Assembly: GCA_018398575.1 (NCBI GenBank)
Contig: JAGTXZ010000020.1
Location: forward strand, 2,356,001 to 2,420,000
Reading direction: 5' to 3'
Source: Ampelomyces quisqualis
Taxonomy: Eukaryota; Ascomycota; Dothideomycetes; Pleosporales; Phaeosphaeriaceae
DNA length: 64,000 nucleotides
Every line of letters starts with the position of its first letter. Position 1 is the stretch's first letter. Shown here in pieces: positions 10,543-21,918 of this stretch. The translations under genes were made by a program, and so were the position numbers. The notes beneath the pieces are model-generated. The model saw only the letters and a list, made by a program, of their open reading frames with translations. It had not been told where the DNA came from and did no database searches.

Positions 10543-12752
10543 CTATTGCGCCACAAGACTTGCTTTTTCTTTGTCCTTATCGCTACCAGCGCTGCTCGCG
10601 CTCATTTCTTTCCTACTCTTCTTTTCGTCCTGCGCGTCTTTGTTCCTTGCTTCTGCAGCTTTGGCTGCATGCCTTTGCCGCGCTAGCTCAATCGCGCTGA
10701 GATGCTTGCCACCTCTTTGGTTCTGAGCATGACTCTGGCGGTGCGGCGGTGTAGTTGAAGAGTCGCCGTTGCTCTCAGGGAAAGACTGGAATCCATCATT
10801 ACCAGCGGTGTTCCTGGATTGCTTGACCCAGTCCCCTCTCTTTCGCTTATACAGATCCATGCGCCAATTGCGCCAGACCGCACGGCCAACGAAAGATTCA
10901 CGAAGCGAGTTTTCATTCTCGGCAAGCTCTTCAGCGATACGCTCGCGAATGAATGCAAGGCCATGTGTGCCGTTCCAGATCGCATCGATGACGCGAGAAG
11001 CAGCGGGATCGAGAGCCAGCTCGCCGACATGACCATAGAACTGCTGTATCATCTTACGACGGAAAATGACCGACGCATGTTCAGCGGTCAAAGCTGCTTG
11101 AAGGGTTCGCGAGGCTGTTGGGTCACGCGCTAGCTGTACCGAGAGTTCTGGAGAAAGTCGGGCGAGCGAGTCGAAGACAAGATCGCCGAGAGATCCGTCG
11201 ACTGCCATCATTGTTTGTGCGAGTAAGGACCCATGAACTTTCTCTGGTGAATGATCGTGTTTGCCGTTTTGCTTTCCGTCTTCGACCGGGCCCTCGCTTA
11301 CTCTGAGCATGCGGGTCACCTCGAAACCATTGGCACCACCGTATGCCGTCTCGAGTTGTGCTTTGATAGGCGAGGTATTGACATGTCGAGCCACACATCG
11401 TTCGATCAGCGTCTTGATGACAGCCGTCCGGTTGCGTTCTACTAAATTTGGGATCTGGTCGACAATTTGACTCATGGCCTCCTCGAGGTCGTCCTTGCCT
11501 AATCTCTCCAGGATCCTGCCAGCTACATAGCTAGCGATTTCGTTGCGAGCTAGGCTACCCATGCGCTCCTTGAAAAATTCCGAATAGATGGACTTGAACA
11601 ATTTACCAGGCGCGCTCTCGATGATGGTCTCTAGGAGCCGAGAGCCGATGGGGTCGTAGACAAGGCCGTTGATGAAGGACGCGCTTTCGGTGCCTTGGGC
11701 AATCGGGTCGTCTGGCAGGAGCTTGTGGATGATGGAATTCTCGTCCTTGGCTCTGGACTTGCCGAAATGAGCCAGCTCCAGCTTGAGAAGAAGTTGCAGT
11801 GTCGGGTTTCCAAGCGGATGTGTGGCGAGAAGACGCAGGTTTTGTGAGTCGAGCGTGGCGGCACTGGCGTTGATCATCTTCTCCAAAGCTTCCAAGAAAG
11901 AGTGAGGAACCGGGCGTTTCTCCAGGACCCAGTCTTGGCCTCGTTCCGCGCCTGCGACTCCCACTTTTTCCTTTCTTTTGCTCTGCAAAACAGACTTGTT
12001 CTTGTTCTCCTTGTCGAGCGGCGCGCCGGAGAGCACGACCAGCAGGACCCGCAGCACGTGTGACGCAAAGCGGTCTGTCATGAGGTAGCCCAGGTGCTGT
12101 TCTAGCTCGGCCAGGGTGGACACGAAGAGACTCTCCATGGAGACGAAGACGGCATTGGGGTCTGACGATGGTGGCGTGTGCGGTTCGGCGAGCTCCAGGG
12201 TGACGACGGGTGCGGCGTGGACGAAGAGGGCCTCGCAGCAGTGGGAGGCGAAGCGGTGCTGAACGAGGTTGAGGAAGCTGCGACGGGAGTTAGTGGATTC
12301 GAGACAGGAAGGCGCGTTCGGTGCATGTACTGTCCGCTGAGTTTCTGGAACAGGGATTTCAGCTGGTGGGGCGAGGACAGAAGAATCAGGCGCTCCAGCA
12401 GGCGCGAGCACGACTGGCTGTTGGCAATCTTGAGCTCCTTGCCGTCGGCTTCCTTGTACACGCTGTCGAGAAACAGGGCGCGGGCCTCGGGGTGCTCGAA
12501 CTGATTCAGCTCGAGCATCTCGTCAGCGCGCTTGAAGTACTCCTGCTCGTCGTCGTCGAGCAGGCCGTAGTAGGGCAGGGCGCCGGGCCGGGTGACGTCG
12601 ACGGCTTCGTCGCGGAAAGCGTCGCCGGCTTCGACGGACTCGACATGGTCGTCCTTCTTGAGCCGCTTGGAGGCGTCGTCGCCGTCGTCGCCGTCGCGCT
12701 TGCGCTTCTTGTGGTCCTCGCGCCGGCCGCGCTTCTTGTGTTGCTTGGGCAT
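10543..12752 (-). CDS. NOP9: Nucleolar pumilio-repeat protein NOP9
   Basis: Two exons, 12331-12752 and 10543-12277 (53-bp intron, phase 2), give 718 residues, the usual length. NOP9 binds the ITS1/20S pre-rRNA region in the nucleolus and is needed for 40S subunit production. The N-terminus is a basic nuclear/nucleolar stretch (KKRGRREDHKKRKR). Next comes the conserved PYYGLLDDDEQEYFKRADEM segment that opens fungal NOP9. A series of alpha-helical pumilio repeats follows, with recurring SR-LLE, ASHVLRVLL, GSRLLE and S-RV-DA motifs. The tail is Lys/Glu-rich and disordered. The start was chosen at the Met before PKQHKKRG. Divergent from RINT1, with 270 bases between the two starts. Confidence 0.92.
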
Positions 12753-13022
12753 GCTGGGTGGGGGGGACAGAAAGTTCAAACGGTCTCGGCTAAGCCCCAC
12801 GCGCGAGAGGGCGCTGGACAGGCCGATGGGGGGTGGGGAGGGATGAAGGACGGGCGGGCAGGGCGGCAGCAGATTCTCAGCAGATGCGGCCGTGAATCAG
12901 CAGCGGTCCGGAGCACTCGGTAGGTGCGGCCACGGATACGGATACAATCATGGAGTGCGAAGGCACGCACGATTGTGGCCCCTGCGCGATGAAGCAGATC
13001 GGCTCTGTGGATCGGGCGGCGC
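12753..13022. promoter_or_regulatory. Shared NOP9/RINT1 divergent promoter region
   Basis: The 270 bases between two oppositely directed start codons must hold both promoters. No TATA box is evident. A palindrome-like GCGGCCGTGAATC/CGGCCACGGAT pair occurs near 12886-12930. Co-regulation is only inferred from the arrangement. Confidence 0.4.
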
Positions 13023-15828
13023 ATGGCCGCCACCGCTAGTATGGAGTACTTCACCACACCACCCTCGCCCGCGGAGCCCCCAACGGCGCCCATGGACGAC
13101 ACGGCCGACGCCGACAGGGTCGCCGGCTACCTCGACGACAAGCTGCAGACGGCGCCGGACCTCGACACGGCCAGCCTCGACGCCCTGCTGGCCAGCATCA
13201 CCGCCCAGCAGCGGCTCCTGAAGCAGCAGGTCGACGCCGCCCACAGAGACCTCGCCGCCGCCAAGCAGAGCGCCCACGCCCTCGCCGCGCAGCTCCAGCA
13301 CCAGGCAGCCGCTTTCCACACCCGCCAGGCCGACGTGGACCGCCGGCTGCGCGTCGTCGCCGCCAGCGACACGTCCGACGCCGCCGTCCCGCGCTTCGAC
13401 ACGGCGCTGGACCGCCTCCACCGCCTCCATGTCGCGAGCAGCTACGTCCAGCTGCTGCGCGACGTGCATGCCCTCCGGTGCGACGCCCAGACGCAGCTCC
13501 CCACTTCCGGCGCAGCGGCTCTGCAGCCGTACAGGCACCTGCGCGCCCTCCACACCCGCCTGGCCCGTCTGCAGGCCGCCGCCGAGGGCGCCGCCCCCCA
13601 CCTGCTCCACCACGTCGCCAGCACCACACAGCGCCTGCGCGCCAAGCTGCTCGATGCCTTCGCGTCCAACCTCGAGCGCGTCCTCGACAAAATCCACTGG
13701 CCCACGCCCACAGCAAGCATCCCAGGCCACCTGCGCGACGAATGGGACGCGGCCACCCTCCATCTGCTCCATCTGCAGATGCCCGAGCTGCAGGACATGA
13801 GCTATGCCAGCGGGCCGGGAGACAAGATCAAGCTTCCGCCAGTGCTTTTCCCGCTCCAAGTGCTTGTGCGACCCTTGGAGCTGCGTTTCCGCTATCACTT
13901 CGAGGGGGACAGGCCCACCAACCGCATCGATAGGCCAGAGTTTTTCCTCGCCCACATTACCTCGCTTTTGAACGACTACAGTGCATTTGTGACCGACCAT
14001 GTGCAACCTGTACTCCTCAGGCAATTCCGTGGAACACATCTGGCGCTCAACCCGGTCTACATCGACGCCATGTCAGCCTTCGTCACTGCCCTGCTGCCCA
14101 TGCTGAGATGCAAGATCCGCTCCCTGTTACCCAAGGTAGCCGGCCAACCCCAGCTCCTCAGCCACCTCATCCACCAAGTCATGAGCTTCGACAGTACCAT
14201 CAGGGATCACTGGGGTTACGATGGCGGCTATGGAGTCGACGGCTGGAAAGGATTGTCCTGGGAATTCCTGGTGCAAGATGATTGGTTCGGCCGCTGGCTG
14301 CAGGTCGAAAAGGACTGTGAGTGCTCTTCACATCACCCGAAGCACACTTCTTGGAAGCTGATCTGTGCAAACAGTTGCATTGGCGCGATACCAAAGCATC
14401 GTGGAAGCCTCGGACTTTGGCCATCTAGACTATGAGAGTGTCGATCCCAAAGCTACCAAGCCGACCAAGGGAGCGATCCGCGTCAATGACCTGCTGGAGA
14501 CCATAACTGGTATGCTCGCCTGCTGCAGTCCGGCTTCAATGGCTGATTTAGCCCGCAGATCGATACAGACCCCTGACTTCTTTCAGCCAGAAGCTGACCT
14601 TTTTGATCGACATTCAAATTGCCATTTTCGACAAATACCACGAGAAACTGCTAAGCAATCTCGAGGCCTATCTGACCATGACCACAGCCTTGGGTCGTGC
14701 AATGGGTGGCGTCACCAAAGAGGAACAGGAGAGGCTGCTTGGCGTCCAAGGACTTGAGCGCCTGTGCAAGACGTACGGCAGCGCAGACTATCTCGAAAAG
14801 GCAATGCGGGACTGGAGCGACGATGTGGTAGGGAATCACTGCGTGCCGTAGTGGCAGATCTCGTGTGACAAAGGCTAAATGCGGCAGTTCTTCTTGGACA
14901 TCTGGGAGGGGCTGCAAGATCGTGCTCGCCAAGAGAACAGTATTGGTGGCATGTCTGTAGCCGACGTCGCCGAGCGCACGTCAAAGTCGGTTGGCGAAGA
15001 CGGTGACGGCGGTGCCCTCTTTGACGAAACCGCCTCGTGGTACGCGCGCCTCCGCGACCGCAGTGAGAAGATTATTGTCGACACGTTGAACAGCAATGTC
15101 CGCCAGGCGCTGCGGCCGTACCATCAAATGTAAGTGGCCGAAAGAGGCAATGCCAGCGTTGAAGACGGCATACTTACTTTTTCCCTCCTCGCAGCAATCC
15201 CTGGGCTACCCTCACCGGCCCCGCAGCCTCGGCTCCCGCCAATCTGTCGCCCACGGCAGAGATCGACTCACTTCTCACTCATCTAGGTACCACGTTGGGC
15301 TTCCTGTCCCGTGCGCTCGCCTCGGCGCCACTACGCCGCATCACCCGAGCTGTTCTCGCCTCCGTTTCCAGCACTCTTTGGGACAACGTGCTTACCCGAT
15401 ACCGTTTTTCGACGGCGGGCGCAGCCCAGTTGCACGCCGATCTGGCTGCCATCTGTCGCGTCGTCAACGAACAAGTAGGTCCGGGCGTTGCCGAAACGGG
15501 CTTGAGGAGGTGTCTCGAGGGCGCTCAGCTCGTTGGGCTGCCCGTAAAAGAGGGCAAAGACCAGGCTGCAAGCGACGAGGGAGCCATTGGTGGCGATGAG
15601 GATTGGGGAGCATGGGGCGCTAGAGACAATTCAGCCCCTCCTCCACAACAAGAGCAAGACAATGGCACCACGTCTGATGGTGTAACCCTGGGCCTCTGGG
15701 AGGTTGAAAAGCGACTCTTTGCGGATAACCAAGCCGCAACAGATGTGCTGGACGAACTGGGCTTGGAGATGTTGACATATCTTGAAGCAAGAAAATTACT
15801 TCGACACAGAGTCGAGTTGGCGGGATAG
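13023..15828 (+). CDS. RINT1/TIP20-family vesicle tethering protein
   Basis: Five exons: 13023-14316, 14375-14509, 14559-14827, 14888-15129, 15195-15828, with introns of 58, 49, 60 and 65 bp and all phases consistent, giving 857 residues. RINT1/Tip20 is a subunit of the Dsl1/NRZ complex that tethers Golgi-derived COPI vesicles at the ER. The N-terminal half contains Ala/Gln-rich coiled-coil segments (about residues 50-110). The central and C-terminal RINT1 domain is recognised by DRPTNRIDRPEFFLAHI, WEFLVQDDWFGRWLQVEKD and the helix after LTFLIDIQIAIFDKYH. The C-terminus has a Gln/Asp-rich insertion before TLGLWEVEKRLFADN. A second in-frame Met six codons downstream (13041) is a possible start. 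Base composition of exon 1 is very GC-rich. Confidence 0.88.
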
Positions 15829-17353
15829 AGAGACGATCCGAGACATGTCGTTTCATGCTGTCGAAGACGATGACATGGCAATACAACCAAGTTAGGCGTC
15901 ACCAAAGCGTAAGCTCGTGCAGCTCATGTCGCATGTGCGTGTCGCAAGCCAATTACACTGCAAACATTGGCTTCGTAGTACCAGCAAAACGCCAAAATTT
16001 CCAGTCTTATCATCTCCCCCTCCTTCATCACCGCCACGTCGTCCACTTTTCCTTTGCACACGCTTCTCTCTCTCTCCAAGTACCCTTCTCCCTGCGTCAC
16101 ACCTCTCCTACCCCATCTACTTCTCCCTGTACCCACCCTGTTCCCCCAACCTACTTAGCTCACTCCCGCTCCTGCCTCGACTTCTTGACCCCTGGTGCCC
16201 TGCGCTTCGAGCGGCATCATGGTGCCGTTGATGCGCTCGACGTACGGCCTGCATTTCGTCCACGTGTTTGCCACGACGTGCATTGAAGTCTTGATGCGCG
16301 CGCTTCGGCGGGGCGGGGGTGGCGGGGGTTTGATTTGAGTCTTTTGGGGTTGGGGTTGGGCGGTGGTAGTGCTGGGGTGGGTGGTTGGAGGGCTGTGGGG
16401 TTGGTATTAGTCGGTGGTGTGTTTTGTGTGTGTTTGATGGGGAAGTTGTGGGATGGGATTGGGGAATGACGCACGGTTTGTGCGATGGACGGTCTTTCCG
16501 CGGTGGTGTCGAGCCATGTTTGTGTCCTGCTGTGTTGATTGTGTCGTGGTCTGTTGGGTGGGCTTTTTTCTTCTTCTTCTGCTCCTTTGACTTTGGCCTC
16601 GTCCTCGCAATGTTCAGAATCTCGTCGTCCCCTACCTCCGAATCTACACTCGCCTTGCATTTCTCCGTCTTCTTCGTGATGTGGGATGTTGGAAAGTGCA
16701 TCATAACATGATTATCTTGCATGTCTTGCTCGTATATATAAGCCCTGGCAAATGGCATTGGAAGATGTCAGCAGTCCCGCATGCCGGAAGCCTCGTGCGA
16801 ATGAAAGAGTCGTTCTTGTCTTGCGGGTGCAACTCCGTGTGGCTGTTTGGTTGCGGTGGCGCGGATGAGTAGTCGGTATACATGACGAGTGCTCAATGGG
16901 TAAAGTCTTGGGGTTTTCTTGGTAGCATTAGGGATCAAGTAAGAGTGATGACGACGCAGATGTAAGCGGCGTGTCATTGTTCTCTATCAGGCACGAATTT
17001 TACTCTTGTTTAGGACAACGACCTTCACTGCGCTCACGATGAACTGGGGATCAGTTTGCATGTGTTCTCTATTTAGAACTGCATCGAATGGACCCAGGAA
17101 AGCTGGTCTGCAAGAAAACTTGGCTTTCGGGAGCTTGTACCTTGGCCTGCTTGGTGTTGCGTGTGGTGACGTCATAAGCTCTGTCCTGTTGATGCTGTAG
17201 CGGCTGAGCGAGGTCTATCGAATTATGAAGTAGGTTTTGATTGGCTTTGTCAAGCACGCATATTAGTCACAGAAGCAGAGTAAGCCTGACGAAAAGGTCG
17301 AATACGTTCAGTACTTTGTTATCCAGCAGATTGACATCCCCGTATGTCAGAAT
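15829..17353. other. Gene-less stretch
   Basis: Nothing convincing was found in 1.5 kb. 15990-16200 is C/T-rich on the plus strand, and 16400-16600 is G/T-rich. A 42-codon minus-strand ORF around 16174-16299 (starting MHVVANTWTKCRPYVERING) and a 39-codon plus-strand ORF starting at 16219 overlap each other. Both have GC-rich third positions and neither can be preferred. Confidence 0.35.
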
Positions 17354-17599
17354 TTAGTTCGAAACCTTGTCCGGTACATCCTTTCCACTAGCCTTCTCCA
17401 AAGCACCGCGTGCGCCGTCGGTCTGTGCAGCAGTCAGTATATGCGCCCGACTAACCACTCTTAACTATCAACGTACGATTTTCTCGTTCACACCACGGTC
17501 CTTCTCGGGATTCTGGCCCACGGAGCCACCGAACTTCTTTTCGGCGCTTTCCAGACCCTTGTCAACAGTATCCTTATTGCCCTGACATTGTGAACTCAT
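17354..17599 (-). CDS. Small hydrophilic stress-type protein (63 residues)
   Basis: Two exons, 17477-17599 and 17354-17422 (54-bp intron, phase 0, GTACGT donor), encode 63 residues. The protein is strongly hydrophilic, starts MSSQCQGNKDTVDKG, and has Gly/Lys/Asp-rich repeated pieces of the type KGLESAEKKFGG and GARGALEKASGK. This composition resembles the small CsbD-like or Hmp1-like stress proteins of fungi; that relation is by general resemblance only. The gene stands alone in a 3-kb gene-poor region. It was missed by size thresholds because the two exons are short. Confidence 0.6.
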
Positions 17600-18143
17600 A
17601 TTGAACTCAGGCTTTGAAATTCCAATGAGAAACTGTAGTATGAAGAGGACGCCGCGGTAGTTAGTACACACGACTTTTGCTCTTTGACACGCTCGCAAAA
17701 CACATACCTGCCTGATCATTGTCACAATAAATGTCATCATCCCACGAAGCTGCAGACAATCTACGGAGTACACCCATCTACAATTCTCAAGTAATACTTG
17801 ACTTCTTCTTGCTAAGCCTTGTGTCAATGTCCCCCATCATTACAACCATGGCCATCCAAACCCTGCCCACGCACACAAAGCCCACCTCCTCCCCCCCCAG
17901 GATAACGCACGCAAGTCATCAAAGCTCGACTCGCCAGCGCAGGGGTATGTAGCAGCCAGCTACCAACCATCCTGGAGCAGGCAACATGTTAGCGTGATCG
18001 AAACGGCAAGACATTGAACCCCAAACAACTCAGGTTCGAAGCCAAGTTGAAAAAAAAAAAAAAAAAAGGTACATTACCCTTCTTGTCAATCTATGGTTGT
18101 ATGTATATGCACACAGTTCCGCGCGAGGTAGGGAAAAGGTTTT

Positions 18144-18180
18144 CTATGCTATGCTATGCTATGCTATGCTATGCTATGCT
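18144..18180. repeat. CTATG pentanucleotide microsatellite
   Basis: About 7.4 perfect units of CTATG occupy 37 bases. The array ends 10 bases before a perfect inverted repeat and is likely length-variable. Confidence 0.9.
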
Positions 18181-18189
18181 CTTGCTACT

Positions 18190-18230
18190 CGCGCTATGAC
18201 CATCCACCTCTGCAGTGTGGTCATAGCGCG
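18190..18230. repeat. 13-bp perfect inverted repeat (hairpin), 15-base loop
   Basis: CGCGCTATGACCA at 18190-18202 is exactly complementary to TGGTCATAGCGCG at 18218-18230. The loop is 15 bases. There is no T-run after it, so a simple pol III or bacterial-like terminator is not indicated. Confidence 0.8.
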
Positions 18231-19051
18231 GGTATATTGACCAAAGGTGAGAGGCCCAACAAGGGTATTTTGAAGCGCGGCGCTAAGCTGCAAACGGCAT
18301 GTCCATTTCCGCGTGTCTGTGCTTTGTGTGCCGGAAGCACTGCACTGTCTTGTGCAGGCGACAAATGGGTTGATTTCTATGCCAAAAAAAAAAAAACGTG
18401 CAATGGAAGGACGCTTTCTTTCTGAGGAGGAGACTTTTTGCTTTTCTTCTTGCATTTACATGGACATGTATTTCTTAGACACCGTGATGGATGGTGTGGA
18501 AGAGTACCGGCGTGACAAAGTGAGGCTTGCGCTGCTTGCTACACGATGAGCACCTCACTAAGCATGTTTTTTCACGTGTTATGACTACAAAGTATCAAGG
18601 GTACCGGATACATTCTTTTTATGTACTAAGATGGTAGAAAAGCAATCACCTTTGATCACCTCATACCTCGCAATCGTCACGCCATCGAGTTGCGAGAGCC
18701 TACAAGTCCAGCGGGCCGTCCACATGGTGACTTCTCGCAGCCTCACCACAAGACGGTCACCAATCTAACGTATACCATCATGGCCATCAATGAAATGAGA
18801 CAAGGGTATCTCGAAATGGGTATCAAGCTGGCTCCACGTTGAGGGAAGCCAGGAAACAACAGCGGCCGTTGCCATACCGTCAGGCAGCCAATGGACATTG
18901 GGAAAAAGTAAAACACCGCCCTAAACGCCATTGCTCAAACGCATGACGTGCAAGAGAAGGAAGTCGCTTAACGCAGGACAATAATGGAGTTGTAAGACAC
19001 GACAGAGAATGGAAAACGTATGGGTAAGGCAAAGCATGTGCGGGAGTTGCT

Positions 19052-20396
19052 TCAGCCGTACATCTTGATGAGCATGTTGAGGATGCTGGAGAAGTTGGCG
19101 TGCAGTTCGGCGAAGAAGTACTCTTGTCCGACGATTTCAATCAAGCTCTTTGCCTTCATCACGTCTCGAGACACGCGAGGAAATCCATCCGGGTCGACTC
19201 TCTTGGCCGACAAGAACGACGACACTGGGGTGATGTTGCGTATGGGGGGGCTGGATGCCGAGGAGAAGGACCGGTCCTGCCGCGGAGACAGAAGCGGTGG
19301 CATGGATGATGCCGAAGTCCCAAAAGGCGGCGTGGTGGGGATGGCCGTGACAGGACGCGACGGGTTCTGGGAAGCGGCGGTTTCCCGCTCCAAGACGCTC
19401 TCGGCCAATGCGATGATCCGGTTGGCAATGTTCTCGAACATCTCGAGGATCTTGACCATGGCCTTGGTAGCCCTCCGACAGTCCCGACCAGCCATTGCTA
19501 TCAGGGCATAGGTCCGCTTCGCTCCCCGTGATCGAGGGTCTTTCAGGCGGAAGACATAGGCGATGGTGTGTCCGGCAACCCAGTCTCCGAAGATGAGAGG
19601 GCCAGACGGCTTACTCGAAGGCAGAACCTCGGTGGACAGGGTGCGAATACACGAGCGGCGCAACAAAGAGTATGTGGTGGGCGACAAGGGCTGTCTCGTG
19701 GAAACATAGTTGAGGGTGTGGGTATGCATCCCCCGCGAGGCGCGCATGGGCGAAGGGGGGACAGAGTCGGCGCTCTCGTAGGACGTGGACTGGTCCGTGT
19801 CCGACATGTCGGACGAGTCGGTGCTACTAACATCATCACAGTGTTGAGGGCGGCGCACCGGGACGTTCTGGGAGGTCCGCAGCACGGGACTGCCGTTGCG
19901 TCCGCGCCCGTCTTTGGTGGGGCTGCCAGGCGCGCCGTTGGGCAGCTTCTCGCAGTACTTGTTGGGGACTAGCATGCGACAGTTGTCGCAGACATCAGGG
20001 TCGGAGTCGAGGACGGTGCTGGGCCGGCGTGGTGCAGAGCGGCTCTCGGAAGACGCGGGATAGCTGGGGAAGTACGGGTTGTTGTGTTGGGGAGAGCGCG
20101 GGCTGGTGGGGGGAGAGTCGAAGGGCGAGGCGAGGCGTGGCCGGTGGGTGCCCAGCGGGAGGGTCGCGGGCTGGCGATAGAGGCCGGTGTACGAGGTCGC
20201 CGAGTGCGGCTCTTCCGAGAGAGGGGTGGCGCATGGGTTGCAGGAGGTGCAGGGCAAGGTGGAGGCCTGGGTGCACATGATGGACGTGGGACCGTGGATC
20301 TCGCAGAAGTGTGCGAGCGAGATCTGCGGGTGGGGGGCGTGTTAGCCGTGGGTGGTCGGGGAATAGAGGCGCGCGGACACGCACCGTAAAGTCCAT
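19052..20396 (-). CDS. LST7: Folliculin/LST7-like protein
   Basis: Two exons, 20385-20396 (only MDFT) and 19052-20323 (61-bp intron, phase 0), give 427 residues. Folliculin/Lst7 with its FNIP/Lst4 partner is the GAP module acting on Rag GTPases in amino-acid signalling to TORC1 at the vacuole. The N-terminus ISLAHFCEIHGPTSIMCTQA is the folliculin signature that opens the longin domain. The Cys pairs CTSCNPC and CDNC plus KYCEKLP follow. The block FGDWVAGHTIAYVFRLKDPRSRGAKRTYALIAM (split here: FGDWVAGHTIAYVFRLKD, then RGAKRTYALIAM) is the conserved longin core. Ser/Pro-rich insertions lie between. It is longer than yeast Lst7 (242 residues), and the C-terminal DENN part is short. Confidence 0.8.
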
Positions 20397-20871
20397 GTTG
20401 CTCGGCTGCGCGCACTCTCACGGCCTCATGATGCGGTGCGGTGCAGAAGGTCGCCAGAGACGGTCTCAGGTGGAAGGTGGATGGTGGGTGGTCTCGGGGC
20501 TGACGGCTCCGGTCGCGGGCAGGATTTAAGGCGGCTGGTGCTGGCTCGCGCTAGAACGGCACTCCAGGCGCATGTCAAGACTCAAGACCGGCGACGCGGT
20601 GAATCGGCTGCGGCACTTGGATACGGGGCCACGGTTGTGCTCTTGACCGCTACAATCACTTGCGTCTCATTGGGCCCGCTTCCACTCCACAGTTACGCCG
20701 CATGTGGCATGCCCTTGCACCTGACAACGCTGCACGCACCGCCTTTCGGCCCAACCCACTCTGTCACGCCGTCCTCCAAATCTTCCTCGGCAATCTCCGC
20801 TGAGTAATCCGTGCCCAGCCCGAACTTCCCAGTGTTGTCAACTACCACGACCACCCACCCGCCAGTGTGCA
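20397..20871. other. Intergenic between LST7 start and F-box gene end
   Basis: This is the upstream region of LST7, GC-rich. No additional gene is seen. Confidence 0.4.
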
Positions 20872-21918
20872 TTACTCGTCATCTGATTCGCCGCCGTTCG
20901 CAGGCCGACTCCGCAATATGTCGTATCCCATGATCTCGTTGATGAACTTATTCGATACCGTCACTTCTTCGTAGCAGCTCCTCTCCTGCTCGGAGAACTC
21001 CCGGCTGCCTGGATGCATCATTTGTGCCATCAGTGGCCGCCAGATTTGGTCGAGCTGCGTAATACCAATCTTGGTACATGGGAGGTCGTCGAGCAGAGCA
21101 GGAGAAACCACGCCAATGTCCCTCCAATGCCGTCTCCAACACTTGCTGGTGTGAGGCGACATGTGCGTTCGGAACGCATGCAGATAGCGACGACGTTCAC
21201 TATACTTGGGACGAGCGAGTAGCTTGGCAATCTGCCCTATGCCTCCGAGCACAATAAAGAACGCAACGTCTTCGGCACAAGCAGGTTGACTCAACCACCC
21301 TCGCAGAAACTTTTCCACTGGGCCTGTACGACTTGATGGTCGCAACTTCCGCGTCAGGACCTGCACAATGAAGCAATACATGTAAAAGTACTGCAATCGC
21401 AGTGGCGGGTCCAGCTTCTTCATGATCTGTATCTCCTGATCGGTGATACTACTGGTCGTACACACGTTGTAGCCAATGTGCGAGCGTGGCCGGATGCGTC
21501 CAAGATCCCTTTCCAGAAGTAGCCTTCGATGCTCGTCCAGGAAGAAGCCAACGCCAAAGACGAGCGGCATCATTCGCTCGTACGCAGACGTCCACAGCTG
21601 TCTTTGCCGCGGACACTGTAGCTCTAGGGGATCCCCCACCACGTCATCGGCAAGCTGTCGGGTGAGCCTGATGGATGCAATGTGACGCCGCCGCATCGCA
21701 AGCAGGAACGAAAAGTCTGCCGCATTGGGCTGTGGCGTAGGGTACAGACGGAGATGCAAGTCACCAAGACGACTCCTCACCCAATGTCGGACGAGCAGAG
21801 ATGCATTACCTGTGACCAGATCGTTCAAGACGCGACAAGTTCGTCGCAACGATAAAACATCTGCGACGCATAATTCGCGCAGAATGTCAAGATGAAGCTC
21901 GTTTGGCAAGCGAAACAA
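20872..21918 (-). CDS. F-box protein
   Basis: Single exon, 348 residues. The N-terminus MFRLPNELHLDILRELCV followed by DVLSLRRTCRVLNDLV is a canonical F-box (about residues 1-42), which would bind Skp1 and make the protein a substrate receptor of an SCF ubiquitin ligase. The remaining 300 residues show no LRR, WD40 or Kelch repeats and probably form an alpha-helical substrate-binding part of unknown target. The C-terminus is acidic (GGESDDE). Confidence 0.75.
   Translation of the reverse strand: MFRLPNELHLDILRELCVADVLSLRRTCRVLNDLVTGNASLLVRHWVRSRLGDLHLRLYPTPQPNAADFSFLLAMRRRHIASIRLTRQLADDVVGDPLELQCPRQRQLWTSAYERMMPLVFGVGFFLDEHRRLLLERDLGRIRPRSHIGYNVCTTSSITDQEIQIMKKLDPPLRLQYFYMYCFIVQVLTRKLRPSSRTGPVEKFLRGWLSQPACAEDVAFFIVLGGIGQIAKLLARPKYSERRRYLHAFRTHMSPHTSKCWRRHWRDIGVVSPALLDDLPCTKIGITQLDQIWRPLMAQMMHPGSREFSEQERSCYEEVTVSNKFINEIMGYDILRSRPANGGESDDE

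Larger units (their letters stand above)
17600..19051. other. Gene-less stretch with simple repeats
   Basis: No gene could be supported. It holds an 18-base A run (18050-18067), a CTATG pentanucleotide array, a 13-bp perfect hairpin (listed separately) and a second A run at 18384-18395. Confidence 0.4.

Noticed and set aside
13198..13716. Arg/Gly-rich minus-strand frame in GC-rich DNA
   Set aside because: GC-driven absence of stop codons; the RINT1 frame on the other strand is supported by conserved blocks and intron phases.
12948..14039. 363-codon minus-strand frame opposite RINT1
   Set aside because: Val/Gly/Glu-rich composition reflects the GC-rich antisense of the RINT1 first exon.
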